Below are positions 22,816 through 34,376 of a DNA stretch of 64,000 nt, piece by piece. The stretch covers positions 57,862,129 to 57,926,128 of the forward strand of contig NC_087062.1 of NCBI RefSeq assembly GCF_963678635.1, in the 5' to 3' direction. The stretch is from Symsagittifera roscoffensis. Taxonomy: Eukaryota > Xenacoelomorpha > Acoela > Convolutidae. Each line of letters opens with the position of its first letter. Position 1 is the first letter of the stretch. The position numbers were made by a program, and so were the translations under genes. The notes below the pieces were generated by a model. That model saw only the letters and a list, made by a program, of their open reading frames with translations, was not told where the DNA came from and did no database searches.

Positions 22816-23646
22816 TTAATAAGCTGTCCAACGAAGTGTTGGCATTAAAACATGTTCATCTACAAAATTGCGTGTGTCATTAGTATCGTTAGGTGTGTTT
22901 AATGTATATTGCGGAAATGAGGGTAAGGTGATTTCAAGAAAATTTTTTGTGTTGGTGTGTTGCGGGTGATTAATGTATTCGCGGGCTGTTCCGGGTTTGG
23001 TTGGGAATGGGTGATTTGGAAATTTTTGTTTAAAAGTGCGATAAGCTCTGTGAGTGCTAGTAGGTGTTTCGGTGGATGTGGATGATTGTGCTAATGATGG
23101 AGTGTAAGCTGAGGAGGATGTGAGAGTAGGTGGATTTGAGGATGTTATTGTGGATGATAGTTGATGTATTGTAAGGGTGTTTGGGTGTATTAATTGTTGT
23201 TGTAAAGTTATAAAATTATCGAGCTCCTGGGAAATTTGGGGGGTATCTGGGGAATTATTATATGATCTGTCGGAATGAAGTGGAGAATAGGTTGGGGTCA
23301 CTTGGGAAGCATACGAAGGAGTGGAAATGGATGGGAGTGGATGATTAGATGGGATTGGTTGAAAAGGAGGTTTTGAAAAAACTGAGGAGTTGGTCTGGGT
23401 ATAATTAGAGGGAGATGGTTCGGAGTCTGCAAATTCGTCGGGGGTTTCTACATTAGAGTTATTAAATTGTGAGATAGAATATAAAACTGAAATATCTGAG
23501 TTAGTATTAGAATTCGTGCTTGATGATATATTAATAATCGGAAAATTGGGTGGTGGGAAAGCAAAAAGTGGAATTATTGGAATTTGAGTTTGGAGGTTGG
23601 CTGGGTGGGACTTTGAGCGATGGAGGTATCCAAGTTGTCGGCTCAT
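22816..23646 (-). CDS. E2 Pro/Ser/Thr-rich ORF downstream of env
   Basis: 276 codons starting MSRQLGYLHRSKSHPAN. Most of the protein is low-complexity Ser, Thr, Pro and Asn (for example NISSSTNSNTNSDISVL), and the end turns to ordered sequence (HVLMPTLRWTAY). The composition resembles the P/S/T-rich ORF at 26257-27165. The frame being open over 830 bp in an AT-rich region argues for past selection. It may be an accessory protein or the front half of a gene that ends at 22060. Confidence 0.45.
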   Translation of the reverse strand: MSRQLGYLHRSKSHPANLQTQIPIIPLFAFPPPNFPIINISSSTNSNTNSDISVLYSISQFNNSNVETPDEFADSEPSPSNYTQTNSSVFSKPPFQPIPSNHPLPSISTPSYASQVTPTYSPLHSDRSYNNSPDTPQISQELDNFITLQQQLIHPNTLTIHQLSSTITSSNPPTLTSSSAYTPSLAQSSTSTETPTSTHRAYRTFKQKFPNHPFPTKPGTAREYINHPQHTNTKNFLEITLPSFPQYTLNTPNDTNDTRNFVDEHVLMPTLRWTAY

Positions 23647-23701
23647 CGTGGGCTAAAAAAATGATTATGTTTGGACTGAAAAGTGGTGGTATGGGGTTGT
23701 T

Positions 23702-26269
23702 CTATAATTCTATAAGTTGTTCGTATGTATTATCATTTTGTGAATGATGTGTCATTTTATGTTGGATAGGACTTTGTGTTGTATTTGGTCTGGAATTTGG
23801 ATTATTTGTGATTGCTAGGTTTCGGTAATTTTGGGGAACTAATGATAATGGATAATTTTGCGGTAGGGGTGGCAACTGTGGTGCGGTAGGTGTTATTTCT
23901 ATATTATTGTGTTCTTCGTCGTAAGTGTTTTGTCTTGTGGATATTTTTGTGTTATATTCTTTTATACGTGCATCTAGAAATATTTTGTTTATTGATGATG
24001 AAAAAATTCCAAAAAATCCTGCAAATAGTATACGTGCTACACTTGCTTGTCTGTTTACTTGTGTGTGTATAGCGCGAGTGTTATAGATTCCTTTTAAGAG
24101 TGCGAAAAGAAATCCTATAAAATTAAACATGGCGTATAAGATAGTTAATTTTTCTAAGATGTAATAGGGCCATCCTAGAAAAGCTAGAATTTCGTTCTTT
24201 AAGGTGACAAAACTGAAAATATTTATAGGTGAAATATCTTGTGGTATGTATTTTTCACCGTTTAAACATATGTAGTCTTTAATGTCTTTGAAATATCCGC
24301 TATAATCTTGTGTATAGATGTCTGCGAATTCTGCGGTTTCGGCAAGTTTTCTTAAATTCTGGTCAATTGATTGTCTTTGTATTGTGTCCATTTGTGTTAA
24401 TAATTCCTGAAATTGTTGTGTTCTAATGTGATGTTGGATATCTGATTTGGAAAATATTCCAATTGATTGTAAATTAATATTTGGATTACGAGCAATAGCT
24501 CTGATGCTTTCGGGTGAAATTTTTTTGAGTGATTGCATTAATGTAGGGTATGGTGTAAGGAGATAGTATTTATCTTCATCAGGATTTAATTGTACTACAT
24601 TGTGGTTATTTTCTGATCCACATGGGACTGCGTTATCCCAAAAATATGTTCGGCTTGAAAGTGTGCCGACAAAATGTACCTTATTTTTATAGAATATAGG
24701 GATTTTTTTATAACAACGTTTGTCTTCAAAAACTTATAGTTGTGATACTTTTTTGGTACAAGTTTAAAACCTTAAAATCTTTCCTTCGTAATCTAGAAAA
24801 TTTGATCTGTTTCCTGATAATAAGTATCCTGCGTAAGGTAGATTTAGTACTGCTAGTGCGAGTGATTGTAGGATTTATGTTCTTTCCAATTGGCATAGTT
24901 GATGAAGTGTCTCTAATTCGGAGAGTGACATTTCTCGACAAATTCGACTAATTGTGTAGTCTAACTTCATATCTAAGTGGATATTGTAATGAATATTACC
25001 AAAATAGGTGCTATTCATTAGTGATAGTTCTTGTAAACGTGTGCTTTTACCGTCATGTGGTTTTAGTTTTCCACCAGGTTGACCTGTGCTTTTTTGAAAG
25101 TTAACTGGGATGTATGATGTTCCTTCAATTATAGGATGACTTGTGGCATAAGAGTCAAATTTTATTTTTTCAGTGCTCATGTCGAAACCTTTTTCGTATT
25201 CGACAAGTATTTCAGAATATTGTGTCTTATAAAGTGGATTTCTGTATTTACATGCAAATTCTGTTTCTTGATAGATTTGGAAACGTGTTAATTTATTTTC
25301 TATATCATGAATATTTAAAAAATCATTACTTTGCTTTCGGGATGGGTTTACTTGTTTGTATGGAAATGATTCTATAAAATATTTTTCATGAAATTTTATC
25401 ATTCGAGCGCGTATTTTTGCTACTTGGAATGTTGTGCATGTATCTTCGGGAAACCAAACAATTGTTGCTTGGGTCCTTGTTGTAGGGTCACAATAACCTT
25501 GATCATTTTTGCAAGGTTATCTAATTCCTTGATAGATCATTGTGTTATCAGATAAATCTCGTGTGAGTTGTACTTTTTCGAGTTGTATTTTCCAATCGAA
25601 AAACATTATTTCTAGATATCCTTTATTTTTTGTGTCTGCTTTGCAGTTTGAGGGTTCATTTATTCCAATGTGTGGTATCCAGTGTTTATCGTGTATGTCA
25701 TAAATTAATCTTCCGTGTGCGCCGTTGTATGGGTTTTTTTCGTCTAATTTTATATGTCCTTGATATCGTTCAAGTTCTGCTTGATGTACAGAATCGGCAA
25801 AGACTTGAAAATTTACTATTTTTCTGTCTGTGTTTTTTTTTCTTGTGATGTTTAGTCTGAGTAGTTCGTTTTTAAAATCATCGGGTTTTAGATGTAAGAG
25901 TCGTTCTATTTTGCTTTGATAAAATGATTTGTGATCAAGTCGGTTCTTATTTCCATTGGAAACTTGTGAACAGTGTACTTTCTTTTCGGAAAATGTTGCT
26001 GTAAATTTATATCCTGTGACTGTTGTTGCTCGGGCGTTTGAATATAATGTTGCTATTACATTTGTAGTTTCTATAGCTTGTGGTTCTGTTTCGCATTGTG
26101 ATACTTGATTTATTGCATATTTGCTTAGTGTTTTTTGTTCGTTTTCTTCACAATGATAGTGTGTTACTAATAAATCCTGGGGTCCTGTGCGAGGAGAAAG
26201 ATTTGTGTTTTGGTCAGAAAAAATTAGAAAAAAGATGTGTTGAAATGTTAATGTTTTTAGAATATACAT
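23702..26269 (-). pseudogene. env: E2 env-like membrane glycoprotein gene, frameshifted
   Basis: It begins at 26269 with a signal-peptide-like MYILKTLTFQHIFFLIFS. The ectodomain spans open segments 26269-25517, 25402-24875 and 24538-23702, with breaks near 25515-25403 and 24870-24540. It carries scattered cysteines (HYHCEENE, SQCETE, VHCSQV, SNCKAD). Two hydrophobic segments lie in the last part (about 24150-24075: LYAMFNFIGFLFALL; about 24035-23990: RILFAGFFGIFSS), followed by a tail of about 90 residues rich in Pro and Asn. Layout and position after integrase fit an Env. The family of the fusion protein is not established. Confidence 0.6.
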
Positions 26270-27494
26270 GTGTATGATAACCCTGAGTATGGGTTATAAA
26301 ATGTGATGAAACCAATTGTGTTTTTTGTATATCTATCGTATTTATATATTACTTCAGTTGTTATAAATGGTGGTGGTAGCGATTGAGCTGATATATTTGG
26401 TGGATTTAATGGGTTGGGATGTTGAACAATATTGTTAAGTTTGATCGTGATTCCAAATTTTAATTGGAGACTATTTTGTTGAAGTGTTTGAATATTGTGT
26501 TCACGAATGTCTTCGTGGATATCTTGTCTATTTTGTAGTCTCTTGAGTGCCCAACTGTGGAGTCGGTTACAATCTTGATGTTGTCCAAATAATGGTGGGG
26601 GTGCTACGAATGTATTCCAATCTAGTCGTAAAGGGATAGTTGTTGATGATTGTTCTCGATATCTAGCGTCGAGGTTATTTGGAAAATTTAAAGGAAAAAG
26701 CGTCGGTGAAATTTGACTTAATGATGTTGTTGACGGTAGTGATAATGTTTCTGTTAGTGATGATAGTGTTGTATCCGTAGAAATATCTATTGGATTATTC
26801 ACTAAGTTTGGTTCACCTTGTGTATATGAGTGTGTTGCCCAATATGGTAGTCGTGCGGTGGGATTGGGGGGGGGGTTTAAAGGATTTTGACGTATTTGTT
26901 CAGATGTTGGTGTTGAACCTAAGTAATCTGAGGGTATATTTGAGGTGCTATGTTGTGAAAGTAGAGTGGGAGTTTCTGGCAATGTACTACTTGAAATTTC
27001 TGAACTAGTTGGTGTTGGCGACTGGGGTATATCAAAATGAACTCCAGGGGTTTGAAAACTTCTATTTCTTCGTGGATGTATAATTTGTCTATTTATTGCA
27101 ACTGTATTTTGATTTTGACTAATGTTTCTTATTCTGTTTAAGTCTTGTGGTAATGTGGGGTACAAATTATATGTTGGTTCACTTAGGGGTGCCTGTCGTT
27201 GAACTGGTTCTAATGGTTCGGATAAGCGAGCGTGTCGTTCTTCAAAAGTGTATGGGTTATCTTGAAAAGAAATTCGTGTCGATGTTTGGGGGTTTTGGGT
27301 AGTTGTGGGTATTGCTGGGTTTTCTTGGGATGATGTCGATGAAGACTGATTTTCTGATTGTTGGTTAGCAATTTTTGAAACGTGTCCGATTGATTTTTTC
27401 TAGCGGGAAGATTTATGTTTATTGTAGTATTCTTCGATGAAAAGATTGTTGCTAAGGCGAATGTGACTATTGCCGTTTTTACACATTTGCACAT
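26257..27494 (-). pseudogene. E2 P/S/T-rich ORF between integrase and env
   Basis: Two open segments, 27494-27210 and 27165-26257, lie in different frames and probably represent one gene. The front begins MCKCVKTAIVTFALATIFSS, which could act as a signal peptide. The second segment is Ser/Thr/Pro-rich for about 160 residues, then ordered (LRLDWNTFVAPPPLF; WALKRLQNRQDIHEDI). Its end overlaps the env start by 13 bp, a tight coupling typical of compact retroelements. Role unknown. Confidence 0.45.
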
Positions 27495-28395
27495 TGTCAG
27501 TATTAGGGATGATAAAAATAAGATGAAAATTACAAAAAATAAAAAATACCTGTTCTACTAAAAGTTGTTTGTATCATTTAGATAGACTTTCAATTATCGT
27601 ACCGATGAATATGATCAATGATTTGGGAAAGTTGGAGATATATTTCAAAAAGGGAGTAGAAAATTTAAAAAATGTTGCAAAAAATTATTAAAATGATTAT
27701 AAAAGCTTCAAAAGTATCGAAAAAAGAATATGAACAAAAGTTTGAATAATATGAAAAACTTTATTAAAAGATTTAAGATTGTATTTTTTAAGATATTGAC
27801 TAATCGAGTGAAGAGCATTTAAGAAATGATTTCCTCGTCGAATATTTTTTGTTGTTTGAGGCGAGATTCAAGTGTGGTCGAGTTATTTATGGATTTTTTG
27901 ACAAGTGGGTTGAGTTTTTTGAAAAATTGTTGGGGGCTATTTTTATGGTGTTTGGGAGGTCTTCTTTGATTTATTTTTTTTGTCGGGTGATCTGGGGTAA
28001 ATTTGAAATATTTGTACTTTAGGCCAAATGATTATGGTCCTTTTTTACTTTAGGCTAATTTGCCATTTTTGGTTGGAGGGTTTTTGAGTTCTGAGTTGGG
28101 AAAATATTGTTGATCTTTGCGTTATTAGATAGGGGAGGGTTGTAATATTATGGTGGTATTTATTTTACTTGTCAAGTTTTAGCGAGTTGCTTATTTTTGA
28201 CCTGAAGGTTGTAAAGTTATAGTTATAGATATGCCTGGAGTTTAATATCTTTCGGCTAATAGGTTGGTGTTAGAGGTATAGAAGGTGACGGATTTAAGTG
28301 AATCCTATTGGCTGAATCTGAACTAGAATTGTTGCGTATTTGTCAGCATGTTATCTTGAAAAATGAAATTTCAAAATGATCCAGAGGTGCAAAAA
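27495..28395. other. E2 noncoding stretch between integrase and the 3' genes
   Basis: About 900 bp with no sustained open frame on either strand. Being just upstream of the env-type genes, it is where a splice acceptor or internal promoter would be expected, but no specific site can be assigned. Confidence 0.4.
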
Positions 28396-30314
28396 TTATA
28401 TTTTAAAATCAAAGTTGTTTTTGAAATTCAACTTTCTTAAATATTTTAGATTGTGGGATGAATGTTTTGTACTTTTACGTGGTTGATTTCTAAGTCGTGA
28501 TGATTCTCTATGTTCTGATTTTTCTACTTGTTCATGTGGTAAAATTTTTTCTATCATTTTCCTGTTCTTTCTTTCTTTTTGAGGTATTTTTGGGACTGGT
28601 ATTTTATGATTGTTTTTAGCTTTTATTTGTGGTTGATTTTGATTTTCATGATGAACGTTGTGTTGTTCATCTATTTCTTTTTCTGTATGTGGAACATTTT
28701 GAATAACTTTTAAACCTGTGAAAGAATATAATTGAGTTAATTCGCGTAGTGCGTATTCTTTTGGGTAGTAGGGCAATAGATTGTTACGATGTTGAACAAT
28801 TTCTTTTTTAGTTGGATCTGTAATTTTATACGTTACGTCAGTGGGTTTGGCAATTATTTGGTATGGTCCTTTTCCAGGGGGTTGTAATTTCTTAGAGATT
28901 CCTTTTTGCGTATTAAAGTTAGGTATTAAGACGAATGTTCCAATTTTTAAATCTGTGGCTGGTGTAAAGCGTGAATTAATTTGATCGTTAATGTTTTGCC
29001 TTTGTAACAATTTCTTTGTTACTTTTTGGTAAATATCATTGTTTTTTATCTCTATTTAAAATCCATTCGGTGTGTGTGCCGGAGGCTAATTTAAGAATTT
29101 TTGGGTGATGAAAATGATCTTCATCATGTGTGTGTAAAGGTAGGTTATAACAAACTGAGTCTTTATTTGGTTGGCAATGACCATGTGTATTTTTATGAGA
29201 GTTTGCTGTAAACATAATTGGTTTACGTGGCTTTTGATTAAAAACCATTTCGTATGGTGACATTCCTAGAGTTGTCGTAATATGTGAATGATATGCTAAG
29301 GGAAATAATTTTACATCTGCTGACCATTCTGTGTATCTTGTATCATTTCCATTTATGATACATCTAAGATATTCTTGTAGTGAACGGTTCATACCTTCAA
29401 CTAAACCATTTGTCCAAGGTGCATGAGATGTACGTGGTTTGTGTGTGATGTTATATAAGTGACATAGTGTGAGGATTTCATTATTTATGAATTCTGTACC
29501 GTTGTCTGTAACTAAGATTTCGGGTAATCCGAATTTAGCTATCCAGTGTTCATAGAGTGTTGTGTAAGCATAATAAGCGTTACAATGTGGTACTGGGTTG
29601 AGTGCTACATAATGTGTAAATGCATTAACATTTACCATAATGTAGGAGTTTCCTTCAGAGGATGGTGAAATTGGTCCTTTTGTATCGAATGAAAAACGAT
29701 GGTTAAAATATAAACTTTGTCCTTTAAAATCTTGTTTTTGTGCTAGTTGTTTTTGATTTGGATAAGGTTTATTTAACTGACATACTATACACTCATTGCA
29801 TAGTACTATTATCCAAATTGGTGCATTTGGGATAAAAATTTTGTGTAAAATTTGAATATGTTTTCTCTGATCCAGAGTGTCCTTTAGTATTTTGTGTATG
29901 TGAAATGTTAAAAGCTATTAGTATCATACTTAAAGGAAGACAGGGAACTGTAGAATCATTGAATTGATATTCTAAAAGATCTGTATTTTCGTTAATTGTT
30001 GTGTTATTAATTTTTTGGAAATATCGGAGGATTATTTTTTTTCCTAAAATTGTGGTATCTGCTTTTACGGGCTTAGTTTTGTATTTGTGCCATGATTTTA
30101 GTTGTCTAATTACTGGGTCGAGATTTTGATATTGTTTTAAAAGTTCAAGGGTAATTTTATTTGTTGGGGGGAGAAAAAAATTGTCAATTTCTAGTTTCGA
30201 TAGGGGAATTGTGTCAAGTGGCTCATGGAGGTCAAAAACTTCATTTATTGTTAACTTTGAATCGTTTGTTTGCGGTACTGACAAATTTATTTTATCGGTT
30301 AAATTTTTTTTCAA
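28396..30314 (-). pseudogene. pol: E2 integrase, frame-broken
   Basis: The integrase lies after RNase H in three segments. 30314-29793 holds the zinc-binding start (NTKGHSGSEKTYSNF); the two Cys follow at about 29790-29811 in another frame (CNECIVC). The catalytic core runs from about 29705 to 29036: the first Asp in FSFDTKGPI, the second in VTDNGTEF and the Glu in NGLVEGMNRS, with 35 residues between the last two (D-X35-E). The C-terminal part, 29010-28396, has a GPY-type module (GKGPYQIIAKP). Joining the 3' DNA ends to host DNA is the known role. Frameshifts near 29800 and 29030 disable it. Confidence 0.8.
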
Positions 30315-31311
30315 TTAATGGAAAAATGTCTTTTTTATGCGAGTGTTGTTTTATTCTTTTTTGTTGAGTATTATTTTTTATGCATTGCGAGTATGGAATT
30401 GGTTTAAAAGTTGATGTGCCTAGTAATTCAACTTCGTAGTGATTATTCTGGCAATCTAAGTAGAGTGGAAAATGTTTTAGAATATTTATCTGTGATTGAT
30501 CAATATCAGTTTTTACTGCATATTTGCATTCTAGTCGGGGTGATGTTTCATCTTTTTTATGCGAGTGTTGTTTTATTCTTTTTTGTTGAGTATTATTTTT
30601 TATGCATTGCGAGTATGGAATTGGTTTAAAAGTTGATGTGCCTAGTAATTCAACTTCGTAGTGATTATTCTGGCAATCTAAGTAGAGTGGAAAATGTTTT
30701 AGAATATTTATCTGTGATTGATCAATGTCAGTTTTTACTGCATATTTGCATTCTAGTCGGGGTGATGTTTCATCTTTTGTGAGATAAAATTTAATATCTT
30801 GTGGTATTTCAACTGTAGTTTTTCGTGTGAGTAATTCAGGTGGCGTATTTCGACTTAAAGTATCTGGTAACGCAAGGTTTTTTCCTGCTGTCCAAAGGTT
30901 TGGAAATTTTATTAGACTTAGTTGAAATCTATAAACTCTATGATTTGGATTTGATTTTTGTGTAAAGAGAAATATACTTGGTTTGTGATCTGTGAATAGA
31001 ACTGTTGGGTGTTTTGATCCAAGTATCAGAAATTCATATTCTGTAAGTGTATAAATTATAGCTGTGCATTCGCTCATTAGAGTTGAGAGTCGTAGCTCTG
31101 CTTGTATGAATAATCGTGAATTTGTTGATATAAGGTTCATTTTATTTGTTCGACTATGTGATTGTAGCAACGCTGCGCCAATGCCAAAATTTGAAGCATT
31201 GCACATTGCATAGAATGGTTGATTTGGATCTGGAATTGTGTTTGAAACTTGTTCAGTTAAATGTTTTTTTAATTTCTTCAAATCGTGTTTGATGTTCAGT
31301 GGTCCATACAA
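30292..31311 (-). CDS. pol: E2 RNase H and tether, with an internal duplication
   Basis: A 339-codon frame containing RNase H motifs: the first-strand region FYAMCNASNFGIGAALL (usual D replaced by N in CNAS), the Glu-bearing helix LSTLMSECTAIIYTLTEYEF and the third acidic site VLFTDHKPS. It then passes DTLSRNTPPEL into the RNase H-integrase linker. Residues from KDETSPRLECK on occur twice in tandem (74 residues each). E3 has one copy. RNase H removes the RNA strand during reverse transcription. Confidence 0.75.
   Translation of the reverse strand: MYGPLNIKHDLKKLKKHLTEQVSNTIPDPNQPFYAMCNASNFGIGAALLQSHSRTNKMNLISTNSRLFIQAELRLSTLMSECTAIIYTLTEYEFLILGSKHPTVLFTDHKPSIFLFTQKSNPNHRVYRFQLSLIKFPNLWTAGKNLALPDTLSRNTPPELLTRKTTVEIPQDIKFYLTKDETSPRLECKYAVKTDIDQSQINILKHFPLYLDCQNNHYEVELLGTSTFKPIPYSQCIKNNTQQKRIKQHSHKKDETSPRLECKYAVKTDIDQSQINILKHFPLYLDCQNNHYEVELLGTSTFKPIPYSQCIKNNTQQKRIKQHSHKKDIFPLIEKKFNR
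30329..30772. repeat. 222-bp in-frame tandem duplication in E2 pol
   Basis: 30329-30550 and 30551-30772 are identical except for one base seen by eye (TCAATATCAG against TCAATGTCAG). 222 bp is 74 codons, so the frame is kept. The near-identity shows the duplication is much younger than the 5% LTR divergence, or that it is an assembly artefact. Confidence 0.85.
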
Positions 31312-32210
31312 AATTACTTTGTTGTCTGAGGATGTTATAGAAGGGTCTTAAGTATAATTTCATTTTGTAAACATATTTACTTAAGAAATTTAACAATCCA
31401 AGGAAATCTTGGATTTTCTTTTTATTTGTAGGTGGCTGAAGTTTTTGAATGGCATCAATGCGTGATTTTAATGGAGTGATAGTTTCTCGTTCTATATTAT
31501 GTCCTAAAAACTTAACGCGTGTTAGAAAGAAGTGTGATTTATTGAGAGCTGCCTTCAGGTTTTCGTTCTGAAGTATTTATGATACTGTTCTAAAACTGTA
31601 AACATTTCTTCTTTAGTTTGTGATTGGATAAGAACATCATCTAAGTTTGTGATTGCATTTTTCTTCAGTATTAGTGGTCTAAAAATTTTACTCATAAAAG
31701 TTGAAAAAGCTGCTGGTCCTATGGATATTCCATAGAATAAGCGAATAAGTTCATATTGTTGATTTCCAATAACAAGTTGTGTTAAACGTCGCGATTGTTC
31801 ATCTAGTGGCATTTGATTATAAGCACTATTCATATCTATGGTTGTGAAATATTTAAGATTTATCTTTGTTAAGATAACTTGTATGGGTTCAATAGGCCAA
31901 ATGCATTTTGATTAGTCAATTAGTGAATTGAGGTATCTAGCGTCTGAAACTATTTTTAGAGATTCACCTTTTGCTAGAATGATAACAGGGTTGATAAAAG
32001 TGTTACCCTTTGGTTGTTCTTCCTTATTTACTGGTGAGATAATTTCGTATTGCTCTAAAATGTCAAGTAATCTGTTTACCTTGTCATGTAAGTGAATCGG
32101 TACTTTACTTGCTCTTTGTTTTTTGAAAACTGCGTCGGGTTTTAATGGGAGATGTAGTGATGAACTAATTTTTCCAACGTCAAATTTTGATGTTGCGTAG
32201 ACTGTTGAAT
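31312..32210 (-). pseudogene. pol: E2 reverse transcriptase
   Basis: The RT starts at about 32170 and includes FINPVIILAKGESLKIV, then an in-frame stop at about 31910 in the fingers (LID followed by TAA). The palm follows: TIDMNSAYNQMPLDEQS (about 31845) and the catalytic box NLDDVLIQS at about 31629-31655. The usual aromatic residue before L-D-D is Asn, and there is a frame break near 31555. The thumb/connection (FLGLLNF region, about 31400) runs on to the RNase H frame. E3 has a different set of lesions in the same domain. Confidence 0.75.
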
Positions 32211-32213
32211 ATT

Positions 32214-32714
32214 TTAACAGTTGCTTTCTAATTTATCAATTTCGATTTGTGGAATTTGTGAATGTTCAAAATTAAACATTGTTAAAAATTTTTGTTGTTC
32301 TTTTGTGTAATTTGTTATTTTGAATGTTGGTTTAAAATATGGTGTTTTTGTGAAGTAATCTGTGTTTCTTTTTTCATTACTTATTATATTATTTATGGAT
32401 AATTCTTCGTCAAGAATTGTGGATTGGCAAATATCTAATAATTGGAGTATATTATTAACGCGGTAGGCTACTTCATTTATAGGTGAAATTGTAGCATTTG
32501 TTTCACAATATCCTAAAAATCCTAAGGGTATTGTTACTTGATATGGTGTATTATTATACACGTATAATGAAATGATGTCGGAATTCGTATTTTTCGAATA
32601 TTTTATGGATGAGATCGTAATTTTGAAAAATTTGTGGATAGGTTTAATTTCGAAGTCTGACATGAAAAGTTCTTGTTTATTTTGACTTTTGTTAAACTGG
32701 TGAACTTGTTTCAT
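32214..32714 (-). CDS. pol: E2 linker domain between protease and RT
   Basis: A 166-codon open frame lying exactly between protease and RT. The central part, VYNNTPYQVTIPLGFLGYCE, is conserved in E3 (46749-47066). In other gypsy elements a beta-rich segment of this kind precedes RT. No catalytic residue is visible. Conservation across two otherwise decaying copies marks it as a real part of the polyprotein. Confidence 0.6.
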   Translation of the reverse strand: MKQVHQFNKSQNKQELFMSDFEIKPIHKFFKITISSIKYSKNTNSDIISLYVYNNTPYQVTIPLGFLGYCETNATISPINEVAYRVNNILQLLDICQSTILDEELSINNIISNEKRNTDYFTKTPYFKPTFKITNYTKEQQKFLTMFNFEHSQIPQIEIDKLESNC

Positions 32715-32993
32715 TGAAAAATTATATATATTTCCTGATAGTGGTTTCAGGTGTTTCCGTTGTTGATTGTAAATGGGATAAAATTTTGAAAAAAAAGGTG
32801 GTTGTTTGTTTAATCTTTGGAAGAATGTCAGGGCTGTATTTTTGTTTTTTGTGTATTTATCTTTGTTATGGATCTTACTATTTAAGATGTTGATTGTTGG
32901 TATATGTTTAGATATAAATGGTATGCCAATGATATTTTGTTTAATATCAGTAACTTATAATATTTGTTTAAATTTTTTGTTCAAAATTGTGTT

Positions 32994-33629
32994 TTAATCC
33001 ATTGTTCTTGTGGGAAGAAGGATTAATTGGATTTTTCCATAATTTACTAATGTTGATCCTTGTGCTGTTGCTAATTTACTAGAGGTTTTAAGAGGTGTTA
33101 AGTTTGGATGCAATGTTTTGATTTCATTCCATGTGGGGATAATAATTATATTTGATTCTGCTCCTGAGTCAATTAAAAAATCAATTTCAAGATCTGGTGG
33201 TTGAAATTCTTTGTTTCTTGGGCTCTCTAAGAGAAATGGAATTGTGAAAATTTTTTCTCTTGGTTGTTCTTTTTGTATATTTTGATAAAAATGTTTTGTG
33301 TTTGAGCATTGTGTTTTATCTTTTTTATCGGGTTTAATTACTGTGTTAATTTCGTTTACTTCTTGTGTTGTTTGTGTATTATCAATGGGTCCAATATAGT
33401 AATTGTGGAGGAGTTCCAATTGATTTTCATATATATGTGAAATGAAAAGTTGTTCATATATGATAGGTTCATAGTCATTTTCGACTGTTATCATATTTAC
33501 AGAGATGGTATTATCTGTATCACTTTCTGTATCTGATGATTCACAATTTATATGATTTAGTTGTACTTCGTTACTTCCTGTGTCATCATTACATGGAGGG
33601 TCTGAAGTTGTTTCTTCATTTGTTTGCAC
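32994..33629 (-). CDS. pol: E2 retroviral-type aspartic protease
   Basis: The frame has an acidic lead (NCESSDTESDTDN), then the catalytic loop FLIDSGAESNIIII at about 33140-33180, then a C-terminal strand with STLVNYGKIQLILLPT. D-S-G is the canonical retropepsin triplet, and one copy per polyprotein means it would work as a dimer. Its function would be to cleave the Gag-Pol polyprotein. E3 has lost this triplet by deletion. Confidence 0.75.
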   Translation of the reverse strand: MQTNEETTSDPPCNDDTGSNEVQLNHINCESSDTESDTDNTISVNMITVENDYEPIIYEQLFISHIYENQLELLHNYYIGPIDNTQTTQEVNEINTVIKPDKKDKTQCSNTKHFYQNIQKEQPREKIFTIPFLLESPRNKEFQPPDLEIDFLIDSGAESNIIIIPTWNEIKTLHPNLTPLKTSSKLATAQGSTLVNYGKIQLILLPTRTMD

Positions 33630-34376
33630 TTGATTAATGTGTCTTCGATGTTTTGGTGGGCTACTTCTGTATCGATGTTTAGAATCGGGATAGCGGTTAT
33701 TATTCCTATGTGGTGACTGGGAATAATTTCTGTATCGATTATTGTAACTTGAGTTTGAATTTTGTGAATTATTTTGTGATTTGTTTTGATAATTATCATT
33801 TCATCTGTGATAATTTGATCTATTATATGAATTATTCCTTGATCTATTGTTTGGGTAATCCTGATTTCGATGGTTTGAATAACTTCTATTTCTATTTTGT
33901 GAATAGTTTCTATTTCTGTTGTATGATGAGTTCCTTATTGATTATTGGAATAGTGTCTATTCCTTGGGTTCGATTGGGAACTGGATCCAGAAACAATTTC
34001 TGTTGTATTGGATTTCGATCGTGAATAGTTATTTTGGTTATTTTGGCTATTCGATCGGTTATATCTATTTTGTGAGAAATTTCGTGTATTTCCTCGTTCG
34101 GGTGATCTACCTCTATAACTTGAGTTATATGGTGATTGATTTCATGTGTAGTTTGAGTTAATTGGAAGTGGTTTTCCTGAACTGTTATTACTATATGTAT
34201 TTTGTTTGGTAGATTTTAATCTTTTTTCATGAATTGATAGAATGATTTATTTGGTTCTTTGTGCTTTTGAGGTTTATTCTGATTGTCTTGTTGTTTTTGT
34301 CTACATCCGGAAATACTGTGTCCGTAACGTCGGCAATAATTACACCATTTTTTGAATTATGGTTTGCCTTTAAAGT
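33630..34376 (-). pseudogene. gag: E2 nucleocapsid: zinc knuckle and Arg/Ser/Tyr-rich tail
   Basis: At 34303-34344 the minus strand encodes CNYCRRYGHSISGC, a perfect C-X2-C-X4-H-X4-C knuckle. It lies in a different frame from the capsid ORF (frameshift at about 34380, plus a stop just before the knuckle). After it, a basic low-complexity region rich in Arg, Ser, Asn and Tyr runs to the protease, in broken frames. In E3 the first and last Cys of the knuckle are both Tyr. RNA binding and packaging is the known role of such domains. Confidence 0.7.
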
